From Pararge aegeria (Eukaryota; Arthropoda; Insecta; Lepidoptera; Nymphalidae): DNA of 64,000 nt. This document shows, one piece after another, positions 56,401-64,000 of this stretch (position 1 is the stretch's first letter; every line of letters begins with the position of its first letter). The notes under the pieces are model-generated. The model worked only from the letters and a program-made list of their open reading frames with translations, was not told the DNA's origin and made no database searches. The translations under genes were made by a program, and so were the position numbers. Location of the stretch: positions 3,162,001 to 3,226,000 of the forward strand of contig NC_053183.1 in assembly GCF_905163445.1 (NCBI RefSeq), in the 5' to 3' direction.

Positions 56401-59400
56401 GACGACGATTCGTTCTCAACGTCCCGCGCAGTGCGTACGGAACACACCATCTGTGCCAGGTCGGTGAATGTATAGCTGGAAAGAAGCATGAATTCACAAG
56501 ATCAGTAGTAGCAGAGTTTTTGCGGAAGAGCTCGTCCGGGGAAGTACTACCTACTGCCATGCTCAATTCTGCCACCCAGCATTGATATGTTCCGGTCTGC
56601 AGGGCTTAGTTGCCGATGTAGTTACAGACACATGAGGCTAGCACTTCACTTAAAACGCGGTGGGTTACACTGGGTTTTAGTGGGTATTCCAGCCGCCTCT
56701 CGGCTGGCGAGTTCTACATACCCTTCCGGAAATGGACTTGATTACTAGCTTATTTCCGGAAGGGATGCGTAAACGCATTTCCTAGCGAGAAAAGAGAGAA
56801 AAAAAAAGTGTGTGTCAGCTCCGACGCACGACTGGAGTTTACTCCTTAAGTACGACTGTCGAAACATACACAAAGAGAGTTTATTTAACTGAATATAGAT
56901 TAATACCATATGAAAGGGTAAATTAAAAATCCTGTGCAATTTATTCACACACGGCGGAAGTGTAACTTCTTAAATGTAGCCTACGGGAGATTGAGGTGGA
57001 TGTAGAGTATCTGAACTATTAGGATAAATGTAATGTTTATTATTTAGTTTCCATGGTAACAAGAATAGGAAATAAAATGTATAATGTTTTCTATCTCACT
57101 CTGTCCCATATATTTTGTGTTTGTTTCTTTACCTAGATAATGTTCGGTTTCCTTGGTAACTTAATTAGGAAAAATAAGTTGATTACACGAAAGCGACGTT
57201 GCATGTTTGCGCATCACAGTTGCCGGGCATGAAACGTCGCAAAGCGAAAACGTAACGAGGTCATTCATATGAAAATCGATTACCGGGCGCCTTATATATG
57301 AAAATCGATTCTTAAGGAGTAAACTCCAAAAACACATTGAGGCTTAAAACTGGTTGATGGACACAGAGCGGCACTTTCCAGAGCGTGTTCCTTGCATGCT
57401 CTGCGAAATGTTGTTTGTTTATACTCTATGGTTTTCCGCTTATCATTGTCCTAGATGATGGTGGTAGTAAAAAATATTATACAGGGTTAAATAAAAATAC
57501 TAAAAATCTATCAACCTTGTAGTTCCTATCATTAAAACAAACAACATTTTTTCTACGACTTTTTAAAAATCAGTATTATGCTACAGTAATTTTATAAAGT
57601 GGGTATATAATTAAACTTTTGATAACTATAAATTTATGTGTATTGGCCTGATATTTTATTAAATTGATTAGGATTTTTACAAAGTAAAAATTTATTATTA
57701 ATTTATTATTTATTTTTTTAGTTATAATAAAATAAATAGTTTCCAAGAAACTATTAAAATTATATTTGATTACCAACCAATGTTCATGACATTGAGTTAG
57801 TGGGTATTTTGATATAAATAAGGGTTCATTTTCGATACACTTCAAACCTAAATTTAATTTTTTCATAAAAAAAAAAATTTATATCTGTACAGTGGCATTA
57901 CACTGTGAAACCAATTACATGCCCCAGTTGCCAAACCGCAGCGAGCACGAACAATAGAGTCGTGGTAAGCGCGCTGTTGCCGATGTTACATTACAGAGTA
58001 GTAACAAGTAGAGTATCTATGTTAAATATTGAATATTTCAAAAACTGTCGAGTTAAAAAAAAGTCGTAGAACAGAAGTTGTTAGTTTTAATGTAAACAAC
58101 TACAGGCCGAGAATTTTTGATATTTTTTTTTCGACCCTGTATATTAACGTATACTTACTCAGTTATAGCGGGTTGTGCATCGTGTTTTCTCCCCTCAGCC
58201 GCTGCACCGCTTACTCCCCCGCCCCCACCTCTCCTCTGCCCTTCGAAGTACGCTGAGCCATGCCTGTAGCCAACTTCTCGGATCTCATCGAAAGAACCGA
58301 ACTGCAGGGTTTTGTACGAGTCAATTGGAGGTCGGATGTATTCGCAGTAATCCGATGTTTTCACTTCCTGGAATGTTAAATTGCAGAATGTATGTTAATC
58401 ATCATCGTCACAGCTTATAACAGAACACTGCTGGATTAAATACCGTCGCGAAATAATCACCACGCTGGGCAGAAGGTTTGGTTATGGCTCGTACTCCGTT
58501 ATACTCCTTAGTCACCTAGTATGAAACCCACAGTAAGAAAAGGGGTAGTGTCAACTGTTCTGATCTGCCGTCACCACATGGCACATTCGGAATTTTAATA
58601 CTTACTACTATTGCAATCAGATAAGGTTACGCCTTGAAGAGAGTCGAAGATTGTACAAGAATAAAATTAAAGTAACAGGTCTCCAAGTAGTACCATATGT
58701 GTACTAATGAGTAAAAAGTATACTTCTTTGTATACTCATAGACGTACCGGAGTGCAAGCAAATCGATGCAATGTAAAAAAAATGACTTATTTTATTATGT
58801 TGCTGAATTCAAGTTTTGTTTTCTATTGTTGTTATTTACTGTGTAACAGTAAAATTAAATAAAATTTATTATTATTACTAAGCTAGCAATCTAAAGCATC
58901 TCACCTCCAACTGTCGGTTACATGAAACGTATGCAAGCCTGCTTTGAATATCGGGAAGATTCGGCACCTTTACTGGAGTCGTGAACGGATTCCATCTGTA
59001 ATCATTAAAACAGAAATGTAAATATGAGTTGGCCGAAGTTTCAAAAGAAGTACACCGGGGTGATCCTTGAGGGTCAGCTTTAAGTTAATATTACTGATTG
59101 TAGAACTAATGCAAAGAATCAACGTTCAAGTTGTCAAGTTTGTAAATCCAGATAAAATGACAAATTAAAGATAACTCCAGTAAGTTTATTTTCTTACTCT
59201 GAAGAGTTCAATTAAATATAAGTAAAGTTCGCTTCAAACTTTATATCGTCGCGGAAGTTAAAATTACCCGAGAGTGCAGGGCAGGTCAACGATTCGGAAT
59301 CAGTCAGTCGGCGAAACCGTTCGCCGACGGACACAGAATTCTGCGCATCAAAACTTCATCCATTTTCACTTCATTTATTCAGAATATTGGTAAGGGTACA

Positions 59401-59662
59401 GAATTGACACAATAAACATGGTGCCACGATAACTGTTGCAGTAGTATAAACTGTGTCGCAACAATTAACGCCCACCTCCAACAATAAATGTATAGTACCA
59501 ATAAAACAAAAGTAGAACATAGTAAAGGTCAATAAAAAAAAAAGAGAATAGGAGTCAATTCGATATTAGATACATAAAAACAATTATTAAGTTTCAAATA
59601 CAAGAAAAAACACAATAAAAAATGCAGCGACTTATTATACGCGCGCGCGCGCGTGTGTGTCT

Positions 59663-59713
<51 letters not shown>

Positions 59714-62700
59714 TGAGTGTGTGTGTGAGTGTGTGTGCGTGAGTGTGTGTTTGTGTGTGTATATACATGTGTGTTTGTGTGTGTATATACATGTGTGTTT
59801 GTGTATATGCATGTGTGTTATGTGCATATATATAGTTTAAAACGCGTGAAGTTCGAAAAGTTGTTGTAGAGCTTTTTGTGACAGAGCTCATCCGGGGAAG
59901 AGCTATCATCATGCTTAATTCTGCCGCTAAGCGGCATTGTTGCAATGCTGTGTTCCGGTCTTAAGGGCGTGGTTGCCGGTGTTATTGCAGGCATATGAGG
60001 CTGAACACCTACGCCGCAAATTTATGGACACAGGGTAGCATGTTGCAGGACGTGCTCCTTGCATGCCCTATAAAAACTTAGTCTGTTTATAGGCGAAGGT
60101 TTTTTATTTACCATAACGTAGGCCATCAGCTTGGTCTGTCAATTATTAAAATAAAAAAATAAAATTTGATTCGGACTTTAACAAGAGGATATAGTTAAGG
60201 AAGGGGAAGTACCGTTTCCATAGCAACCACCAGCCAGACAAGTCGTCTCCATAATTGGTTAGATCGGTGTCGTCTTGAGAACCGACGTCGATAGCCAAAA
60301 TATGTTTAGCGCCCAGAGATCTCATTACATCAGCTGAAATTGAAAATATCTTACATTAAAACCTCATATACTTCATGGAGACAATTAAATCTAGTTTGGT
60401 TTTACCTGAATTTATATTTAAAAATAGAACTATCGCTCTATTAAGGAATAGAGAAAGGCTGTAGCAAGGTTGTATTCAAAAACTGCAACAAGGCCCAATG
60501 AATTTTCAATTACCCAATCGAATATTGCAACACTATAACCGCAAAGTAAAATGGACCCAATTTTACTCGTTTTAGAGTCGCAAGTTCTGCACTGCAGATT
60601 TTTATTTTTAGATTTCGCTTTGAAAGTGTGTTAACCAATTTAGGCTTTGAAGTAAACAACATAAGATCCTTTATACTCTGTACTATTAGATTTGGTAATT
60701 TTAATGGCAATATCCCGTTCTCTTGCTGTATGTGAGTCCTGTCTACGAAGGTTACCTGTAAGAGATTGCTTGCAGCAATAAGGTCGCCTTTGCATATCTA
60801 CATTGTCTTTATTGTTAACTACTTACTGTTCTTTTTATTTATGTTATGTGTGCAATAAAATGTTTCTTCTTCTTCCTTCTGTTCCGTCCCAGATTCTGAT
60901 AACCTATACATGTCGGTTTATTAATACGGATCTGAGTCTTGCACTAGCATCGATATATATTTTTTTATTATTATTTTTTATGAAAAACGTATTTTTTTAT
61001 CTTTGAAGTAAGATTATTATTTATTTTCAATTAATAAAACTGCATAATCTAGCGATGCGCCATTACAGCGTTTTACTCAAAATTATGACGTCACTTCTAC
61101 AAAAACATTATTTTATACCGCGTGAAATTCGAAAATTATCGGTTGCAATGTTTCTTTGTTATCAATGCCAAAATCAATAATCTGTTCAATAGTTCTTGTT
61201 TCATAGCTAATGGAACAAGGACTTACTTAAGTTCTAATTTGCCTATGACGTCACGAGTGCGGCCATGGCACCCGGCGAGCGTTTTACCGAGAAATTATTT
61301 TGTTAAATATCAACAGAACCTTTAATTTTCAAAAATAAGATATTTTTTGAATTTTATATACTACTGAAAATAGGTCGGTTTTTAAACATTAATAATCATG
61401 CCTATTCCCAAAAATGCCCCGATGCGGTTCGAAATCAGGATCCTCCTCCCATTTATGTGAACTGTGTGAGTTCAAATTAACCAATCTATTTCAAGTAGGC
61501 CTGCTTTATAAGCCTACGTTTAGAAACAAGTCTGTATATCATACAACAGTAAACATCGAATCGGTAATTGAGAAAGGATCCTTACAATACACACATTAGT
61601 ATAATGGATGATACTAACCTGGCACATTGTTCACGTAACAGCCATCCAGCAGTAGATGCCCATCCGTGGGATCGCAGATGGGTGGGAAGATGCCAGCTAT
61701 GCTCATCGACGCGCGACAGAACCGCCATAGCATGCCTACCGTTCACACATCTAGTACTATTTGCACACGTGTAATGGGTTTAAAGTGAGTCAACTTCTTA
61801 CTACGGTCTAGTTAACTTTTGCAAGCAAAGCAGAGCCGGTTTACCGGTTTTATTGACCTTTCGGGTTGCAGAGTTGACTCCCTGTATTTATTACACATAC
61901 GCTATTTGCCTGGACAACTTTGATTGGAGAACCGTTTACGACGTCAGGAATTAACGCGCGCGAGAGTTACGGTGAAGGTCACTTATCCCCACTTATGAAT
62001 GAGATTTCGTTTGTTTCGTAAAGCAACATCAGAGCACATAGAAACTATTTTACAGCTTCATTATAAAGTCACATCGTACGTACATATATAACTGTTTTTT
62101 CAAGAGTTCAGCCCTAAAGTTTGGTCATCATTATATCAACCCATTACCAGCTAAGGATTGGTGGACTTCGCACGCCTTCGAGAACATTATGGAGAACTCT
62201 CAGGCATTCACTCAGATTTGATGGCCGACTGGCGCAGTCGGCAGCGACCTTGCTTTCTGTGTCCAAGGCCGTGGGTTCGATTCACACAGCTGGAAGATGT
62301 TTGTGTTATGAACATGAATGTTTTTCAGTGTCTGGGTGTTTATTTGTATATTATAAGTATTTATGTATATTATTCATAAAAAATATTCAACAGTCATATT
62401 AGTACCCATAACACAAGCTACGCTTACTTTGGGGCTAGATGGCGATGTGTGTATTGTCATAGTATATTTATTTAATGCAGGTTTCCTCACGATGTTTGCC
62501 TCCACCGGTGAAGCAAGTGATATTTTAATTACATAAAACAAACGAATTTTTAATGCTTTTATTTAAATACCACTGTCCCTATACGAGAGTAGAAAACGAG
62601 ACACCATTGACTTGATTTTTCGCATTGTTATATCCCGAGAAAAACATAGCCTACATTCCCAACCAGAGTAATGCACGATCTATTTATTCACAGGGATAAG

Positions 62701-63732
62701 ATTTTTATGCCATTTCGCAATGTTAGGTCTCCGTGAGAATTCACTAACATTGATTGATAAGACTACATGATTCCAGACCCTTTCGGAAGCTCTTCTTAGA
62801 ATATTTTAACTTATATGCAATAGTGAATTATGGTCCTTTTACTCTCGGTAACTTCGGCATCAGTAAATTTCGTAGGGATACAGTTAACGCGGCTCGGCAG
62901 CCCTTTACTGCGCGGATACTTTTATGAACAAATGTGTAGACCAGAACTCCATATATCTATTTCAGAATATTTAAACCATTACTTCTACTATAGAAACTAA
63001 ACCCTTGTTGCGTAGATTCGCGAAGGTAATTTTACGGTATACTCATTGAGAGTAATGAAATTTTTGTGACACTTCACCTTAACTCGGTTCGTGATTTTGG
63101 GAATGATTTCAAGTATTGTTTTGATATTTTCGTAAGCAAAATAATTTCAGTTTGTATTGTCCAGACAAATTCCAGTGTTGCCATTACTTACCTTTATTGG
63201 ATATCTGCAAACTGAGTGTAAATATTGACTACGATTTGTTTATTGTTTTCTGCTACGTTTAAGTTGTTTAAGGCGATCTAATTTTTTTTACAGGTCGATG
63301 TAATTTAATTTATGCTAACTTTGATAACGTACCGTTCAAGTAATATACAATGTTTTTTGTGTATTCAGTTCAAAGATCGGTGCTTAAGTAAAATGGGGCG
63401 AAAATAGAAAAGAGATTGTTAGAAAATGGTGCAATAGGATAGAACTGACGGAGGATCGAATGAAACGATAATGTAAATATTTACACTCAGCCTTACTCGA
63501 ATGTAAAGACTCTCAAGACGCACGAACCGTTGTGATAGGCTGGTGTTGTTTGACGCACGCCTGTGATTGGTTGTTTCCCACGCACGCGGCAATCGGTGCG
63601 TTGTGATTGGTTTACCTGGGAGGTTGTTGACATAACCGCCGTCCAAAAGGAGGTGGCCGTCTACGGGGTCGCAGAGGGGGGGCATGTACCCGCTCAACGA
63701 CATCGAGGCGCGTATGTACCGCCATAGAGAAC
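53318..63732 (-). CDS. sws: Swiss cheese / neuropathy target esterase (PNPLA6/7-like) gene, 3' part, 5' end outside window
   Basis: Exons in transcript order are 63616-63732 or 61619-61735 (alternative), 60213-60333, 58905-58995, 58159-58367, 56328-56475 and 53318-53428, ending TGA. All junctions are GT-AG and all phases agree. The translation runs [106 protein letters not shown]. These are characteristic of the C-terminal half of the NTE patatin domain. Known family role: an ER-anchored lysophospholipase with a Ser-Asp dyad. The Asp is in the DGG motif here, while the GXSXG serine and the cyclic-nucleotide-binding domains lie upstream, beyond 64000. The tail after [15 protein letters not shown] is Gly-rich, then Ser/Asp/Glu-rich, and poorly conserved, as is usual. 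About 264 residues are visible. Confidence 0.9.
54205..54345 (+). repeat. Repeat family D
   Basis: AATTGACGGAACAAGCGGGC, GTAAGTGGAAAACCGTCGTC, GGGCATGCAAGGAGCACGTC, GCCGCCCTGTGTCCATT. Confidence 0.6.
54360..54607 (-). mobile_element. Decayed Helitron-type element
   Basis: CGGGAACCGGTTGTTTCCCT, GGGATAAAAAGTAGG, then ACAAACAAACACACTTTCGC and AATATTAGTAAGGA|T. The CTAG end is lost. Confidence 0.4.
54974..55440 (+). repeat. Interspersed repeat with (GACR)n microsatellite
   Basis: AAAAACGGACAAGTGCGAGT at left, GTTGTATAGGAGCCCCTTAAAT, TTTATAGCGGCAACATAAAT, ACAGACGGACCGACAGACAG near the right. It resembles published lepidopteran MITE-like elements with hitchhiking GTCY microsatellites (from memory). 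Confidence 0.55.
55845..56068 (+). mobile_element. LINE 3' end with TTTGAC tail
   Basis: Nearly identical to 15545-15780 (GATGGTGATAACAAAAAGAA .. ATTTGAATAAAGAAATATTT, TTTGACTTTGAC). Confidence 0.65.
56328..56475 (-). CDS. sws: sws-like exon, acidic C-terminal tail
   Basis: Acceptor CTTTCCAG|CTATAC, donor CTCGAG|GTATGT. Encodes [20 protein letters not shown], then [10 protein letters not shown] and [12 protein letters not shown]. The frame is the only one giving phase agreement with both neighbours. Confidence 0.82.
56515..56645 (-). repeat. Repeat family D part
   Basis: GAGCTCGTCCGGGGAAGTAC, CAATTCTGCCACCCAGCATT, ATGTTCCGGTCTGCAGGGCT. Just upstream of the sws-like exon 56328-56475. Confidence 0.55.
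56646..58158. other. sws-like intron, mostly unrecognised
   Basis: Holds a reversed family D part at 57345-57460 (GGACACAGAGCGGCACTTTC, CCTTGCATGCTCTGCG), a poly-A, and AT-rich DNA. A short repeat CGATTACCGGGCGC/ATATGAAAATCGATT occurs around 57280. Confidence 0.4.
58159..58367 (-). CDS. sws: sws-like exon, end of conserved region and Gly-rich tail
   Basis: Acceptor ATTCCAG|GAAGTG, donor AACTGA|GTAAGT. Starts [20 protein letters not shown]; after YFEGQRR comes [15 protein letters not shown], a low-complexity tail. Leaves in phase 2; GA+C gives Asp. Confidence 0.88.
58905..58995 (-). CDS. sws: sws-like exon
   Basis: Acceptor ATTACAG|ATGGAATC, donor TTGGAG|GTGAGA. Encodes [20 protein letters not shown] followed by [10 protein letters not shown], a conserved NTE stretch. 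Confidence 0.9.
59638..59835. repeat. (GT)n microsatellite with TATATACATGTGTGTTT minisatellite units
   Basis: CG-repeat start, about 60 bp of pure GT, then interrupted GT and three related ATATACATGTGTGTTTGTGT units. The His/Thr frames opposite are artefacts. Confidence 0.9.
59865..60140 (-). repeat. Repeat family D, long reverse copy
   Basis: AGCTTTTTGTGACAGAGCTC, GGCATTGTTGCAATGCTGTG, GGACGTGCTCCTTGCATGCC, GGTCTGTCAATTATTAAAAT. Near full length. Confidence 0.6.
60213..60333 (-). CDS. sws: sws-like exon after the alternative pair
   Basis: Acceptor AATTTCAG|CTGATG, donor GAAACG|GTACTT. The split codon G+CT makes Ala with either exon A or B. Encodes [20 protein letters not shown], then [12 protein letters not shown], strongly NTE-like. 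Leaves in phase 2 (CG+A = Arg). Confidence 0.9.
61619..61735 (-). CDS. sws: sws-like exon B: duplicated catalytic-Asp exon, DGC version
   Basis: 117 bp; acceptor GAACGGTAG|GCATGC, donor GTGCCAG|GTTAGT, with the same entry and exit phases as exon A. Encodes [20 protein letters not shown] and on to DGCYVNNVP; 27 of 38 residues equal exon A and the frame is fully open. The Asp is kept (61644-61646), the second Gly of the motif is Cys (61638-61640), and hydrophobic residues around the LSG/IAG loop differ. The intact frame, splice sites and mostly conservative changes argue for a functional alternative exon rather than a decaying copy. Skipping either or including both keeps frame. Confidence 0.82.
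62131..62540 (-). mobile_element. SINE family B split by a SINE family A
   Basis: Left part 62131-62212 (ATATCAACCCATTACCAGCT .. CTCTCAGGCATTCA) and right part 62477-62540 (GCAGGTTTCCTCACGATGTT .. GAAGCAAGTGATATTTTAAT) flank the SINE A. Joined, they read as an ordinary family B copy. Confidence 0.65.
62223..62475 (+). mobile_element. SINE family A nested in SINE family B
   Basis: GGCCGACTGGCGCAGTCGGC, GGGTTCGATTCACACAGCTG, body, GTATATTTATTTAATG tail. The younger of the two. Confidence 0.75.
62541..63615. other. Between-element part of sws-like intron
   Basis: No exon or repeat recognised between the nested SINEs and exon A. Confidence 0.4.
63616..63732 (-). CDS. sws: sws-like exon A: catalytic-Asp exon, DGG version
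   Basis: 117 bp; acceptor GCAACAG|GTTCTC, donor CCCAG|GTAAACC. Enters with two bases of a split codon and leaves in phase 1. Encodes [20 protein letters not shown] and on to DGGYVNNLP. The DGG codons are at 63635-63643 on the minus strand. Residue for residue it fits the canonical family sequence. A second version lies at 61619-61735. Confidence 0.9.
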
Positions 63733-64000
63733 CTGTTGCGCGCGCATTTTGGTTAGACATCACGAAGGTTTTAATAAAAGATCTTTATCCGATTATTTCC
63801 TCCATCTGTTATCTTAGAAAGCGAATTCAGCACATTCTAATAGGTATATAGTTTAAAACTTCGAATAAGTATTTTTACATATTGTTTATGAATCATAATT
63901 AAAAAATTAAACCCTTGTCAAATTTTAATCAAGATTATCGAATGTTAGCTACAAAATATTAATCGTTAACGTCCCTTTTCCAAAATTTAATAAGACCGTA
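63733..64000. other. sws-like intron upstream of exon A, runs off the window
   Basis: AT-rich; no exon seen. The exon with the GXSXG serine must lie beyond 64000. Confidence 0.5.

Noticed and set aside
56312..56575. 87-residue minus-strand frame overlapping the acidic sws exon
   Set aside because: Out of phase with both neighbouring exons; the other frame joins cleanly on both sides.
58175..58420. 81-residue plus-strand frame opposite the sws exon
   Set aside because: Shadow of the Gly-rich minus-strand exon.
59529..59945. 138-residue His/Thr-rich frame and opposite Cys/Val frame
   Set aside because: Produced by the GT/CA microsatellite.
1..64000. CRISPR arrays, operons, prokaryotic signals
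   Set aside because: Spliced genes, SINEs and composition show nuclear eukaryotic DNA; no regularly spaced identical short repeats were seen.

Overview
The window is 64 kb of AT-rich eukaryotic nuclear DNA with spliced genes (GT-AG introns, AATAAA poly(A) signals) and dense short interspersed repeats. The repeats look like those common in moth and butterfly genomes: tRNA-derived SINEs, small Helitron-type elements ending in CTAG, and LINE 3' ends with TTTGAC-repeat tails. I therefore infer a lepidopteran; the species cannot be named from the sequence alone. All product names rest on reading translated exons against protein families from memory. No database search was possible.

Layout. (1) 1-30.1 kb: almost gene-free, filled with SINEs, Helitron-type elements, LINE fragments, foldback hairpins and a GTA microsatellite. 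At its right end, on the minus strand, is a first coding exon (30124-30220) with a signal peptide and a good splice donor. Its downstream exons should lie at lower coordinates, so most of this region is probably a long first intron. (2) 30.2-31.1 kb: an 842-bp divergent promoter interval with a CpG-dense core. (3) 31063-43469 (+): a complete 12-exon gene for a 560-residue coiled-coil protein that I read as CCDC151/ODAD3, an outer dynein arm docking complex subunit. (4) 44.7-49.3 kb (+): a gene for an armadillo-repeat protein resembling radial spoke head protein RSPH14. It has two firm coding exons (47394-47587 and 48271-49305) and one likely upstream exon (44708-44822). (5) 53.3-63.7 kb (-): the 3' part of the Swiss cheese / neuropathy target esterase gene (PNPLA6/7 family). 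It covers the end of the patatin-like phospholipase domain and the C-terminal tail, and its 5' part lies beyond position 64000.

The two plus-strand genes both encode axonemal proteins and lie head to tail, which suggests a small cluster for sperm flagella or sensory cilia. The sws-like gene is an unrelated ER-membrane lysophospholipase gene that converges on them.

The most interesting observation is in the sws-like gene. The exon that carries the catalytic Asp of the patatin Ser-Asp dyad is present twice (63616-63732 and 61619-61735). Both copies are exactly 117 bp with identical splice phases and 27 of 38 residues identical. One reads DGG at the catalytic motif and the other DGC. They look like mutually exclusive alternative exons that would change the active-site loop. 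Also notable are an array of eight diverged ~130-bp repeats next to the sws stop codon, two Helitron-type elements nested in SINEs with clean A/T insertion junctions, and an intronic duplication in the CCDC151 gene with matching empty and filled insertion sites.
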